The notes under the pieces were generated by a model. That model had not been told where the DNA came from. It saw only the letters and a list, made by a program, of their open reading frames with translations, and did not search any database. Positions 27,101 to 34,198 of a stretch of 64,000 bases of DNA are shown here, piece after piece. A program made the translations under genes and the position numbers. The stretch comes from Micrasema longulum (Eukaryota > Arthropoda > Insecta > Trichoptera > Brachycentridae), in assembly GCA_022494885.1 (NCBI GenBank), contig JAGVSM010001664.1, positions 35,508-99,507 of the forward strand, written 5' to 3'. Numbering within the stretch: position 1 is the stretch's first letter; each line of letters begins with the position of its first letter.

Positions 27101-30100
27101 TTTATTTTCCTCGTAAATAAATGCAGTTCATTGACAAAAATCGGCGTTTACCATAAAAAGAGAATACAATTTATTGCATTTGCAAAATAGTAAGGAGCAT
27201 CTAATAAAATAAAAAGGTAAAAAATAAATTACAACTACTATGGCGACTGTTATTCTTGACGTTTAGCTTGCCAACCGCCGGCTAAATGCAATAAATAGCA
27301 TGAAAAATTAAAATTGCAGTTTTGGAATATTTTCCATATTTACACCGGTGAAATTCAAATATGTGATTGCGCAGCAGGATCATACGTCGCGAGACGTAAA
27401 TATTTTGACATTTAATATTAGGTGTTCCATTGTGATCGCGAATACGATTAACAACCATGGTGAGAAATTGTTATCAGTCGCTTATTAGCACGTAGATAGT
27501 TATTTGTGATTGAGCTACTGATGTGTGTTACCTATTATTTTATCAACAATATTTTGAGTTTGTCCAAATTTTTTTAGACAAGGACTGGATTCAACTCCCT
27601 GGGGAGCTGTTAACATTAACATATTACTGCAGAGAAGTGTGTAGAACTATGTAGAAGTATAGAAATTGAAAAAATAAATTTTTCAAGCGTTGCCTAGTAT
27701 GTAGGTGAAATAATTCAATTAGATGAATCTCACCCGCATAAATAAAGGTTTCAGCTCTTTAACTTCACAAACATCAACAGATGAAAGAATTGAAGGAATA
27801 TAGATGTTCAAATATGGGCAGAATGGTGAATGTTACACAGTAGGAAAGTGGTCACTTTATTGAGGATCGTCGTTTGGTATTAGATATGGGGATTTTAGAT
27901 GATATTCTTAATGGACATCTTGATATTCCTGTCCTGGTTTCTGAATTGGCCCTTAATGCACCTGGCTACCGCACCCGTCACACGAATCTATCTCTTTTCC
28001 ATGTACCTACAGTTCGCACCAACTATGCACAGAACTCTCCTGTGATTCGCTTGACGCGAAATTATAATGTATTTTTCAATAACATAGACATATTTAATTG
28101 CAGTAAACTCACTTTTAAAACCAAAATTAAAAAAGTATCGTATGAAAAAAATTATGTTTCTTTATAAAAAAAATATTTTTACATTATAAATTTATATAAT
28201 TAATTAATAAATAATTCAATTAGATGAATCTCGCCCGCATAAATAAAAGTTTCAGCTCTTTAACTTCACAAACATCAACAGATGAAAGAATTGAAGGAAT
28301 ATAGATGTTCAAATATACGCAGAATGGTGAATGTTACACAGTGTGTAAAGTGGCCACTCAAACCAGCCAATGACATGTCATAAGCCCTGTAGACGCCTAG
28401 ACTTCTATATTACCTTTTCTTAAATGTTCTACATCTCTGTTGTAATATTTTAATATTATTTTATGTTTATACAACAATTACAATTGTGCAATTGTAAAGA
28501 ATCACTTAATTATTTTTTTATAATAACTATAAAAATAATTTAAATATGTTTTAAAGGAATTTCGGTTATTTTTTTTTAAATCTGGCTGACTACATAAGTA
28601 ACCTAAAAGATGCATTTTGCAGAAAACAGCCATCTAATCTAATATTGAATAAAATTTCATACAACCCCTGAATGCATGAGGTTAGATTTATTTTCATGTC
28701 ATTTTGGCATCATGGAATTTTCAGAAGGTGACTATTACATGTTTTTGTAGGAAAGCGGCCTGACTGTTTTAAGCAGAGCATGGAATTGACCTCCCTGAAC
28801 TTGATATCAATAATATTTTTTTTTTCAAAATTAAGGACTGGCCGCTTTCTACATAAATTACGTACAATTGTAGGTCAAGGCCTTAGTCTGATAAAAAGTT
28901 AGGAAATCATACGACTTTTTGTTTATATGAGTACTGATGTATCTAAGTTTAGCATACATTTCACGAGGCGTAATCTGCCGGTCAAGTAATTGGATGCCCA
29001 ATTTAAAAAAATGCCCAAGTCTATTTTAGTAGTTCTGTGCCTCGATTATGAACGCTATCTTCATCTGTATATATCGAGACGGTATACTTAACTTCTGTAA
29101 TATCTGTATCTTACCTCGGTACGTTCTACCTACTTGTCATATCGACATCATATGATCGAAACAAGCCAATGGAATGACCGCAAACAATTGGTCCGCGTTC
29201 CTTACGTCATTAACATTTAAAATAGTTCTCATTTATATTTTAAATAGGTTTCTGTAATAAAATTGCTCACTTCAAAGATATTATAATCTCCAATAAATCC
29301 CAATTCAAGCAAAAAATGCTCGCTTGAACATGAATTTTGCGTGACTTTTGGAAATCACCTAAACGGTACGCTTGACAATCGTCTGAATGTATCTACCGAT
29401 CTGTACCGATCGACTACAAAGCCGGCTCCTATAACGTCTCGATACATACACTCGGAAATATAGTAAAACAGATGGAAAAAAATATAATACCTAAATTATT
29501 TTTTTAAAGTGGTAACTTTCATAGACGCATATAATCTGCGTCTGACGCCTAGATACTCTTATTTGTTAATAGGAGAGAACCTAGCGACATTATTTTCACA
29601 TCTGGGCGTTCGTTTCATTAAACTGACAGTTATGTCGGAATTTAATTCGACTTCAAAACTTACTTATTTCTCTCTCATATTTTTAATAGGTTTTTAAGAA
29701 AAAAAGTGCCAACCTCAAGAAGATTAAATTTTTTAATAAATCAAAGGAAAAATTGCTCGGTGGAACAAAATTTTTGACACTTTTAATGCGTAGATAAACG
29801 TATCGAGGGGTTCTAGACTCGTCGGTATAAAATAATGTACTTACATCAAAACTTGATGGTGGGGGTATTGGTCCTATACCTTTGTATTCGGCCGGAAGAC
29901 TTTTATCTTCAACTATGACGTCACAGTGAAGCTATGCCATTTTAGAGCGTAGATATGTGTACCGTGATGTACGCCTCCCCTTGATTCATATCGATGTACC
30001 TACCCAAAGTTGAAGGTGGGGGTTCGATATCTTTATAATCGCTAGAGAGAATTTATCTTCAACTATACCGTCAAGGTATGACGTCTTTATTTTCCCATCA

Positions 30101-32238
30101 TAATCGAGGCCCTGAGACATTTCAAGTGTTTATTTTGTTCCTGAAATGTTAAATGACAGAATTTCGCGAAATTGAAAATACGTACTGTAAAGTTTTTCTT
30201 CTTCTTTATTTTAAGATAAAAAATATACAAGATTGTTACGTGTTTAGTGACAAAATTATTGCTTGTAAAAAAGTGGACTTAAGCCTAAGGTCAGGATTTT
30301 ACACCAGGGAAAAATCTCTTGGACTAAGAGATTTTTAGGACTTAAGAGATTTTTTGAAATTGAAATATTATTTTTAAAATCCTTTTTCAAATACAAAATT
30401 CGATATGGGTATTCTTTATTGAAAAAAATATTTACGTAAATGTATAGTTCGCAAAATGCTCTACACGGCAGTGTTGCTCACTAAAAAACGTTATAATTAG
30501 ACTTAGGCATTTTTTTAAATTGGGCATCCAATTATATTTGAGTTATATACAGTGTCTTCTTTAAACCCTGTCACATCCGAAACCACGATGATCAGTCAGG
30601 GGGGGGAAGGGGTAAAAAGTAAAAAAGAAACATAAAATATCCAAGATGACAAATAAAAGATAACAATTAAAGTGAGAAAATCTTATGTTTTAAATATAAA
30701 TATAACAAAGTAAAATTAAGAATCATTTAACATAAACATAAAGTGGCTAGTATTTACCTAGGTTTATACTGGGCTTATTTATATTAGCACTCATTTTTTA
30801 ACTTTTTGATATCTATCGTATTCTTCCAGGAAACTTTATTTAAATTAAAAATAAAATGTATTGCCACACACAGGCCATGCCTTTGTGTTTTTTTTTGTGT
30901 TATTGTAATAGTTTTTTGTATTTGTAACTATGTATACCTATTGCATAATGCACAGAAAAAAAAAAGAAAGTAAATAAAACATACAGAGAATGGTGAATGT
31001 TACACAGTATGCAAAGTGGCCACTTTAATCAGACAATAACAGGTCATAAGCCATGTAAATGCCTAGACTTCTATATTCCCTTCTCAAAAATGTTTTCCCT
31101 CTCTGTTGCAACAAATTTAGATCATCAGTGGCCTGCTAAATGAAATTGTGATAGCGAATAAAATGTCAATGAATCTGAGAATGAGTTTTTGTAAAACCCA
31201 TTCAAAAACATCAATAAAATATGAGAAATGTATGGATTCGAGTGATTTTTCAAACGAATATAATGCCTATAATACAGATTGTCAGTTTCGTGTTTTTATA
31301 TACATAAATTTATTTAATGATTACTGTTTTAATAATATTTAAGAATATACGAAAATTCAAAATAAAAATAAAGAATTTTGCATTTAGTCATCAATATTGT
31401 ACGACCATGTCAGATTTTAGGTTGTTTACAGTATTTTTTAATTTTTTTTATTGAATTACATACTTTACTATATTTAACTAGAGCTCTTTCCTTTCATAAA
31501 TAAACAATGTTTTAAATGAGTAAGGATTTTTCTTTATATAGGTATGTCTACTCTCGTTAAACTACATTTAAAATTATGGTCCAAATTGACCCATACATAG
31601 TGGAGACGTCATATTTTTGGATGATAGTAGTTTGAGGGTTAGGAAGGCATAGCAAGTATTTTCATTTCCAGAAAAAAACGTTTATTAAGATAGGTAGGTA
31701 GGTACCTGATTTTATAGCAAAATTCATTCGAATTTTGTATTTTATAGAATTGAAAAGGCCCGTAAAATAAGCAAAAGATTCGCTCTAAACTAATGAAATA
31801 ACCATGAAATAAAATAATTAAAAGTAAATAAACAAGTTGTTTACATTATTCATTATAATATTAGTCGTCAAAAGAAAGTAAAGAAAATATTTTAATAAAT
31901 GGTTTGTCTTTTTCTCTTTGTAGCCCACGCTTTCAAATCTGTCAAGAGATAAATAAACTAATGTTAAATTAAAATACACATTAATTGCGTAAAAATATGC
32001 ATTTAAAGGTGTGAAATTTAGTATTACGCCATCAGCAACGAAAAACCAGATGATTTTTTGTCATTTTAAACGATTTTTCGCCTTTCGTGGCACGCCTTGC
32101 AACAAGTAGGCGTTTTATTTTGTAGCGTTATCGGATGACCGAATTATTTGCTCAGTTGAATAAATATGAATTGCGCGATCTCACCTTGTAGTTATCAAAG
32201 CCCTTCAAGTGCTGTTTATCCAAATATTCGTAATCCAT
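6067..32238 (-). CDS. EPT1: Ethanolaminephosphotransferase 1 (EPT1/SELENOI family), 8 coding exons
   Basis: Transfers phosphoethanolamine from CDP-ethanolamine to diacylglycerol, the final Kennedy-pathway step to phosphatidylethanolamine, in the ER/Golgi membrane. Exons (minus strand): 32185-32238, 18514-18582, 15097-15292, 13774-14036, 10438-10595, 8637-8817, 8069-8245, 6067-6129. All junctions are GT/AG and phases agree, giving 1161 nt and 386 residues plus stop (human 397). The CDP-alcohol phosphotransferase signature DGx2ARx8Gx3Dx3D is complete at residues 110-132 (DGKQAR, then G124, D128, D132). Family landmarks include VMHPFWN, LSHWEKY, FLPWGYD and SQMSGTRC. Several hydrophobic segments suit a multi-pass protein. 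The product stops before the selenocysteine-containing tail of the vertebrate enzyme. Introns are full of transposon debris; intron 1 is 13.6 kb. No polyadenylation signal could be fixed close downstream. Confidence 0.95.
6572..6806. repeat. Inverted-repeat unit upstream of EPT1 exon 8
   Basis: GACCCCGATTACAATGG at about 6574 recurs as the complement CCATTGTAATCGGGGC at 6789-6804, with matching next bases AAG/CTT. A small MITE is likely. It lies in EPT1 intron 7. Confidence 0.45.
6841..7312 (+). repeat. Copy of the GTAAACGTCG repeat, truncated
   Basis: Starts CAGGTAAACGTCG and shares GTAGGCGCCGCGATTCTAAT, GCGAGCAGCCTATTG and GGAAGCAACAATCAAAGCAA in order with 16765-17310. No protein is supported. 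The right end present in the longer copy is missing. Confidence 0.65.
7429..7866 (+). mobile_element. Jockey/CR1-like reverse transcriptase C-terminal fragment
   Basis: An open 145-codon stretch carries [32 protein letters not shown] and [15 protein letters not shown], the typical region after the RT domain of non-LTR elements, with an NSPMTRLCR tail. The 5' part is gone. It lies in EPT1 intron 7, opposite strand. Confidence 0.85.
8069..8245 (-). CDS. EPT1: EPT1 coding exon 7 (GC-rich, Leu-rich)
   Basis: Codons 308-366. It starts [13 protein letters not shown] and ends HVHYGTCV before donor GTAAGC. It is markedly GC-rich with many CTG/CTC Leu codons, unlike the AT-rich flanks. Reading through the donor adds 38 codons to a stop at 7952, with AATAAA at 7964-7969, so a short read-through isoform is conceivable. 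The spliced form with exon 8 matches the family better. Confidence 0.93.
8335..8600 (+). repeat. Second copy of the 38.07-38.35 kb repeat
   Basis: Starts TATAGTCCTTGAAATTTAGC and shares TGACAGCTG, GTGATGGGAAATTACTGATC, CAAGCCTATTATAGT and AAGACATTTATAC in the same order with 38070-38345. It ends just short of EPT1 exon 6. No ORF and no right-hand inverted repeat are present. Confidence 0.65.
8637..8817 (-). CDS. EPT1: EPT1 coding exon 6
   Basis: Codons 247-307. One base completes Lys247, followed by [19 protein letters not shown] and ending [11 protein letters not shown]. Acceptor TATCCAG, donor GTAAGT, phase 0 at the end. It matches the family segment between the exon 5 helices and the NSTCQLIVCQMSSTRC region of vertebrates. 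Confidence 0.92.
9651..9830 (+). mobile_element. tRNA-derived SINE, family 1
   Basis: The tRNA-like head GCGGCCTCCGTGGTGTAGTG contains an A box near 9661 and the B box GGTTCGATTCC at 9705-9715. The body ends TGTTGTGGTGCAAAAAAAAA, an A-rich tail. There is no acceptor-stem pairing, so it is not a tRNA gene. Other copies: 14253-14420, 26812-26897, 36926-37080. Confidence 0.85.
9905..10074. mobile_element. 170-bp insertion with 13-bp target duplication and a hammerhead-like core
   Basis: AACCTCACTGTCA occurs directly repeated at 9892-9904 and 10075-10087. The insert has 27-nt perfect inverted arms (9951-9977, 10050-10076). Between them is a GGGTAAT/ATTACCC hairpin (loop ACTG) followed directly by GAAACTAGTC (10006-10015). 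This layout resembles the terminal repeat of Penelope-like retroelements, which carry hammerhead motifs; the CUGANGA half of the core is imperfect (GGATGAG). Confidence 0.6.
10438..10595 (-). CDS. EPT1: EPT1 coding exon 5
   Basis: Codons 195-246 plus two bases. It starts [17 protein letters not shown], and the body ends with [12 protein letters not shown]. Acceptor ATTTCAG, donor GTGAGT. The frame joins exon 4 in phase 0 and leaves AA, completed to Lys247 by exon 6. Another reading frame is open across the same bases and should not be taken for the gene. Confidence 0.92.
10831..12402. mobile_element. TIR element with perfect 35-nt inverted ends
   Basis: 10831-10865 and 12368-12402 are exact reverse complements (35 nt), starting AATATCGAGCCATAATCGGC. 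The 1572-bp interior carries a LINE C-terminal fragment (11788-12075) and low-complexity DNA, with no transposase. A right-end relative lies at about 47220-47612. It is in EPT1 intron 4. Confidence 0.7.
11788..12075 (-). mobile_element. Non-LTR retrotransposon C-terminal fragment
   Basis: 95 open codons contain [40 protein letters not shown] (approximate frame) and [19 protein letters not shown], the usual end of Jockey/CR1-type RT ORFs. Nested in the 10831-12402 TIR unit. Confidence 0.7.
12531..12612 (+). repeat. GTTGTTGGGT minisatellite
   Basis: Imperfect tandem units of GTTGTTGGGT / GTTGTTAGGT run from 12540 to 12590 and are followed by the complement TAACACCCAATCAGCC, which pairs with bases near 12516-12531. 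Open frames here are by-products of the repeat. Confidence 0.6.
12810..12920 (-). mobile_element. LINE 3'-tail fragment
   Basis: The complement of the tail seen after the LINE at 24890-25437: AACGGTTTGGGTAGGTGGGA, then GCCTTAAGGCAATATGCCCG with small changes. Similar tails occur near 20010-20040, 45430-45520 and 57830-57890. Confidence 0.6.
13071..13735. mobile_element. Non-autonomous hAT-type element with 8-bp target duplication
   Basis: The 665-bp insert starts CACTGGCGGCTCC and ends GGAACCGCCTCTG; the termini are imperfect inverted repeats of the hAT CAGNGGCGG kind. Perfect direct repeats GTAGTAAC flank it (13063-13070 and 13736-13743). No transposase is seen. It sits in EPT1 intron 4, 30 bp downstream of the exon 4 donor. 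Confidence 0.8.
13774..14036 (-). CDS. EPT1: EPT1 coding exon 4 (catalytic motif)
   Basis: Codons 107-194, carrying the whole CDP-alcohol phosphotransferase signature: D110, G111, A114, R115, G124, D128, D132. The conserved LSHWEKY and FLPWGYD blocks follow. Donor GTGAGT at 13773; a hAT-type insertion ends 30 bp beyond it. Reading on into the intron would add nine residues and a stop, which is not the family sequence. Confidence 0.95.
14253..14420 (-). mobile_element. tRNA-derived SINE, family 1
   Basis: A near full-length minus-strand copy: the B-box complement GGAATCGAACC near 14356 and head complement GGAGGCCGC at 14411-14419, with the T-rich end at 14220-14253 as the inverted poly(A). 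In EPT1 intron 3. Confidence 0.85.
14500..14721 (+). mobile_element. SINE, family 2 (GAT-tailed), 5' truncated
   Basis: Shares ATTTCATAGTCCCTGGAC, ACTGATCATCTTACCTTC, AAAATGATCAAGATACGCTG and AATGCAGTGCCCTATGCACC with five other loci. It ends in GATGATGAT. Such tRNA-headed SINEs with simple-repeat tails are common in Lepidoptera. Confidence 0.75.
14985..15062 (+). other. Hammerhead-like core remnant (GAAACCGGT)
   Basis: CTCGATAAAGAAGC, a short loop, then GCTTTGAAACCGGTTGG: a 4-bp GC stem (AAGC/GCTT) followed by GAAACCGGT. It parallels 47374-47405 and the GAAAC core at 10006. G8 of the CUGANGA box is A here, so activity is unlikely. It lies about 35 bp from EPT1 exon 3. Confidence 0.4.
15097..15292 (-). 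CDS. EPT1: EPT1 coding exon 3
   Basis: Codons 42-106 plus one base. It starts [16 protein letters not shown] (first transmembrane helices) and ends FVAYTL-G, where G is the first base of Asp107. The loop around residues 70-85 is Pro/Gly-rich ([13 protein letters not shown]) and GC-rich relative to its surroundings. Acceptor CTTCCAG, donor GTAACA. Confidence 0.93.
15310..15480 (+). mobile_element. LINE C-terminal fragment
   Basis: TCATATAGTGTCCATGCG, GTGGAATCATCTCCCATCCA and CTGAAGAAACATCTCC match the fuller copy at 45000-45260 ([21 protein letters not shown]). It starts about 20 bp upstream of EPT1 exon 3. Confidence 0.7.
15805..16170. repeat. Foldback repeat of the GTTGCAACAGAG family (both arms)
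   Basis: Left arm TTGTTGCAACAGAGACGG to about 15930; right arm the complement, ending CCCTCTCTGTTGCAACAAAT at 16184. They share AACATTCACCATTCTGCC and its complement. The same unit in either orientation recurs at 250-430, 26335-28450, 30985-31120, 36735-36860, 37560-37930, 43630-43740, 48110-48375 and 52975-53180. Confidence 0.75.
16272..16550. mobile_element. Foldback MITE (ACAGGGTGTTCTTTAAA), right end lost
   Basis: The left terminus ACAGGGTGTTCTTTAAACC and the central palindrome around GGTTGCTTACTTCTGC and GCAGAAGTAAGCAACC (with one variation) match the complete copy at 20049-20426. The right TIR is replaced by a family 2 SINE (16553). Confidence 0.75.
16553..16697 (+). mobile_element. 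SINE, family 2, truncated, GAT tail
   Basis: AATATTTCATAGTCCCTGGA through GTGCCCTATGCACCATAAG, ending in (GAT)n. It abuts the truncated foldback MITE. EPT1 intron 2. Confidence 0.75.
16765..18034 (+). mobile_element. TIR element with GTAAACGTCG ends, carrying a LINE insert
   Basis: Left GGTAAACGTCGGTTCGGTTC; right-end complement GTAAACGTCGTTTCACGCCG. Both ends carry CGGCGTGGGATTCCCCGG-like blocks. The interior 17310-17610 is a LINE C-terminal piece ([20 protein letters not shown]). No transposase was recognised. EPT1 intron 2. Confidence 0.55.
17333..17578 (+). mobile_element. LINE C-terminal fragment
   Basis: [20 protein letters not shown] then [20 protein letters not shown] follows the pattern of the region after RT in Jockey-like elements (compare [20 protein letters not shown] at 27.97 kb). 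Short and decayed. Confidence 0.6.
18070..18340 (+). repeat. Inverted partner of the 23.57-23.76 kb repeat
   Basis: CAAAATAGCGTGATTTTGC, TAAAACGAGTGGTGATTCTG and TCGTTATATTTTTTTTATGG are reverse complements of bases around 23600-23730. At 18290-18325 it shows GATTCTG units like those of the 22.88-23.57 kb tandem array. Confidence 0.6.
18514..18582 (-). CDS. EPT1: EPT1 coding exon 2
   Basis: Codons 19-41, starting [19 protein letters not shown], phase 0 at both ends; acceptor TTTTCCAG, donor GTGAGT. The VMHPFWN block is strongly conserved in the family. A decayed RTE-like fragment begins only about 35 bp upstream of the acceptor. Confidence 0.93.
18618..18880 (+). mobile_element. RTE-like fragment next to EPT1 exon 2
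   Basis: GGTAACAAAGGTCTACGATG, GCGAGGGAAGCGATTTGCTG and TTTGTGTATCTGGGAAGTAT match 60020-60290 almost base for base. The coding frame ([19 protein letters not shown]) is broken. It begins about 35 bp upstream of the exon 2 acceptor. Confidence 0.75.
18950..19250 (+). mobile_element. LINE 3' end fragment
   Basis: Bases 19020-19140 translate to [14 protein letters not shown] and [19 protein letters not shown], the usual end of a non-LTR RT ORF, followed by a TA-rich 3' end. Confidence 0.6.
19460..19800 (+). mobile_element. Decayed LINE fragment
   Basis: Broken frames include [20 protein letters not shown] and [18 protein letters not shown] across frames, an RTE-type C-terminal pattern. Stops and shifts throughout. 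Confidence 0.5.
20049..20426. mobile_element. Complete foldback MITE with about 50-bp TIRs
   Basis: The left TIR (ACAGGTGTTCTTTAAACACT) and right TIR complement (ACAGGGTGTTCTTTAAATCC) continue through CACATCCGAAACCACGATGA on both sides. A second inner inverted repeat (AACAAATGGTTGCTTACTTC) makes nearly the whole 378 bp self-complementary. Flanked by TA-rich bases. Partial copies at 16272-16550 and 30547-30596. Confidence 0.8.
20951..22238 (+). mobile_element. Full-length mariner element (1288 bp) with TA duplication
   Basis: Terminal inverted repeats of about 29 bp (CGAGGGTGGATTGATAATGA on the left; the right end matches 27 of 29) are flanked by TA at 20949-20950 and 22239-22240. Length and target site are typical of mariner. 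It lies in EPT1 intron 1 on the strand opposite the gene. Related cecropia-type mariners are common in moths; the subfamily call rests on the transposase start MEKSEFR. Confidence 0.93.
21128..22175 (+). pseudogene. Mariner transposase, inactivated
   Basis: An N-terminal HTH region ([18 protein letters not shown]) is followed by the linker region [13 protein letters not shown]. The first catalytic Asp is in [14 protein letters not shown]. The second and third lie in frame-shifted segments, around 21885 (DNAPVHTA) and 21980 ([13 protein letters not shown]), the mariner D,D34D pattern. Broken by a TAG at 21644-21646, a frameshift near 21880 and another near 22110, so it cannot make active enzyme. 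The end at 22173-22175 is the family stop in the final frame. Confidence 0.92.
22880..23580 (+). repeat. Minisatellite array, unit about 20-22 bp
   Basis: More than 20 divergent units with consensus AGAATCAAACGTCTTTGTTA run from about 22895 to 23575. The least divergent block is 23070-23180. The Arg/Lys/Cys-rich ORF over it (23022-23246) only reflects the repeat. Confidence 0.8.
23580..23760 (-). repeat. Inverted partner of the 18.07-18.34 kb repeat
   Basis: The complement of 18070-18230 (TTTTATGCAAAATCACGCTA, ATTTCATAAAAAAAAAATAT). Together with the tandem array it suggests one element family with minisatellite interior in two opposite copies, 5.3 kb apart. Confidence 0.6.
24876..25437 (+). 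mobile_element. Non-LTR retrotransposon RT C-terminal fragment
   Basis: [20 protein letters not shown] and [11 protein letters not shown], a stop at 25081, then continued frame with [19 protein letters not shown] and [16 protein letters not shown]. The characteristic tail TTAAGGCAATATGCCCGCCC follows to about 25682. EPT1 intron 1. Confidence 0.85.
26812..26897 (-). mobile_element. SINE family 1, 3' half, nested
   Basis: TTTGCACCACAACAGGCCAG to CACATTTTTAAT, the complement of the 3' part of the SINE at 9651. It interrupts GACAGGTCA and AAGCCCTGTAG of the host arm, which are contiguous in other copies. Confidence 0.8.
27062..27513 (-). repeat. Copy of the TCAATCACA TIR element (one end lost)
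   Basis: Reverse-orientation match to 45557-46106: TTGCCAACCGCCGGCTAAA, CCATATTTACACCGGTGAAA, ATTGTGATCGCGAATACGAT. It ends TAGTTATTTGTGATTGA at 27513. Another part copy is 43741-43941. Confidence 0.7.
27860..28200 (+). mobile_element. LINE C-terminal fragment, nested
   Basis: [20 protein letters not shown] and [20 protein letters not shown], then [13 protein letters not shown]: the Jockey-like end also seen at 7700-7866. It is inserted in the right arm of the foldback element. Confidence 0.75.
28987..30534. mobile_element. TIR element with 37-nt ends (36/37 identical)
   Basis: 28987-29023 and the complement of 30498-30534 differ at one base; both start TAATTGGATGCCCAATTTAA. The 1.55-kb interior has no ORF of note and contains two divergent copies of a TTTATCTTCAACTAT...GACGTCA block (29905 and 30052). 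EPT1 intron 1. Confidence 0.65.
30547..30596 (+). repeat. Foldback MITE terminus fragment
   Basis: TACAGTGTCTTCTTTAAACC and CACATCCGAAACCACGATGA: one TIR of the family at 20049-20426. It is followed by a G-run (30599-30606). Confidence 0.7.
30985..31120 (-). repeat. Arm of the GTTGCAACAGAG foldback family
   Basis: GAATGGTGAATGTTACACAG to CCCTCTCTGTTGCAACAAAT in family order, minus orientation. Confidence 0.7.
31130..32180. other. EPT1 intron 1, 5' part: nothing recognised
   Basis: AT-rich, with short ORFs only and no repeat that I could match elsewhere in the window. Confidence 0.5.
32185..32238 (-). CDS. EPT1: EPT1 coding exon 1
   Basis: Codons 1-18, [18 protein letters not shown], followed by donor GTGAGA, phase 0. 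It aligns with the vertebrate start (YEYV...L.GFD.YK). The ATG at 32236-32238 is the first in this frame of the exon and gives the family N-terminus. Confidence 0.92.
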
Positions 32239-32239
32239 T

Positions 32240-34198
32240 TTGGCCGATTCACTTCACGTCTTATAACAGAAAATCGTTATAATTTACACTAGCACCGTTC
32301 TCAAACAATGTCTGATTTATTAAACTATATATACACGCACTTAATTTCGTATCGATTCATTTCCGTTTATTTAAATTGAATAAACGAACGCGGCGGAATA
32401 AAAACCGACGCAGACACATACCTTCGGCGCCCCGCAAATTGTTTGAGTTTGAAATTGGAGTGACATGAGACACAGACATGACATAACCACAAATTTGTAT
32501 TCGATTATTTTACTGAGATGCTACAATCAAGCACTTATCTTGTTTGCTAATCAAATAAAAAATCAAGTCAAACAAACGTGAAACGATACTCGATTTTGCA
32601 AAAATGTTATGGAATCTCTTGTCTTTTTGAACAAGTGCCATTTACTATTCGTCGGTCTTGATTCGCGGAAGCGGTGTAACGTGTTTTGAGTTTAGTGTTG
32701 CAAGTATTTTTTTTTTAAATGTGGCAATTGAAAAAATATATGTCTCCACACTGGCCAGAACATCCAAGTTGAGAGTTGAAAAGGCCATTAAAAAACGAAG
32801 AAGAAAAAATATACATTATTGTCACAAATTTAAACCTAGTAGTTGTAAAAAAGAACACAAATTCTAATTGATGTATGTGTATACTTACTAAATGCAGCAC
32901 TAAGCACCCGTTTTGTGTTTCATTCAACCTAAGTTCTGGAACCTAACTCGTAGTCAATAGACGTGAAACGGGGTAAAAAGGCTTGAATTCACAATAAACT
33001 GGTAAACGAATATTTTTTACTCTTCCACGCGTTTTCCACGGCAATGTTCACGTGACAACGCTTATTTTTAGGGAAATAATTTCAGAATTTCATTCTATGG
33101 AGCATCATTTCTATTTAATTATACCTCAGTGTTAATTCTAGAATTCATGTATACCTATTTATTTATCCCTGTATTTTTTTTTCTTTTCATTTGTTTATTT
33201 TTATTTAAAAAATACGTTTTCCTACTTTTAATTTTTTGGGTAAATTTTTAAATTTTATTTATACACATTTTTTTGTGTCAATTTTTCATCGAAAAAAAAC
33301 GTATTTTTTAATTTAAAAAGTAAAGTAAAGATTCAAAACGTATTTAAAGCAGTTGGTTAGAGGAGAAAAAAGGGGTTTGTAAAAAGAATGCTAGTCCGAG
33401 ACATACTGGATTTTGTCAATTTTCAAATTGTCTTTTAATAAAAAAAATTATTAGGATTTTTTAGAAAGTTTACCATGCAGATTATTCTTTTAGAGTTTCG
33501 CGGTCAGGCCCTGAAATACATGTTTTAGTTATATCTATATTGTTTCTTACATTTGTGCTAAAATTGGATTTGCATTATTTTGCCTTTTTACTGGAATAAA
33601 AATAAATAAAAATCATAGTACGAATTCCACTTCTTTTTTATGCCTTACCCAGATTAGACATCGATGACCGCTACTCCAACCAATTCTCGGTCCTGGGATG
33701 ATATTCTGAATCTTCTCTACTCCCTAGAGCGGTTAACTTGGAATTTTTAGGTTTTGAATGCGACGACACCTCTCTTTATATAATAGCCACACTGATGATG
33801 ATACGTCAAATGATGTATAAAACGGTCAAAAAATAAAATGATCTTTGAAAACGAGTGACTCAATTATTTTCCGAAATAATCCTTGCTTGGATATTTTTTT
33901 TTTTTAGTTTGGAGGTTAGGAATAACTAATAACAGAATCTTGTACCTCCTCGAAACCTCTATTATCGTTCCTCGAATAATAGTTTATTCGGTTTATTCGT
34001 TTAATCGTGTCGTTTATTTCTTCCAACTCCGAAATAATTTTATATTAAACATACAAAAATTGATCGCAACGATCGTTTCTCTATCCACCATTTTACCGCA
34101 TTCATCGTTTGAATTGCGATGCGTATTTGACATATTTTATATATTTTATGTATGTTCTAATGCGCAGAACGTTCGACAGAGAAATATAATGACAATAA
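32240..34198. other. Upstream of EPT1: presumed promoter region, nothing firm
   Basis: The EPT1 promoter must lie just above 32238, but no clear core element could be assigned. From 32600 to 34198 only AT-rich sequence and short chance ORFs are seen. Confidence 0.4.

Larger units (their letters stand above)
26275..28508. mobile_element. 2.2-kb foldback element with nested insertions
   Basis: Outer ends are exact complements: TAAGTGATTCTTTACAATTG at 26275 and its complement ending 28508. Complementarity continues about 70 bp into the CAACAGAG arms and, in blocks, through ATTCAACTCCCTGGGGAGCTG near 26675 and 27590. Nested inside are a SINE (26812-26897), a TIR repeat (27062-27513) and a LINE fragment (27860-28200). 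EPT1 intron 1. Confidence 0.75.
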
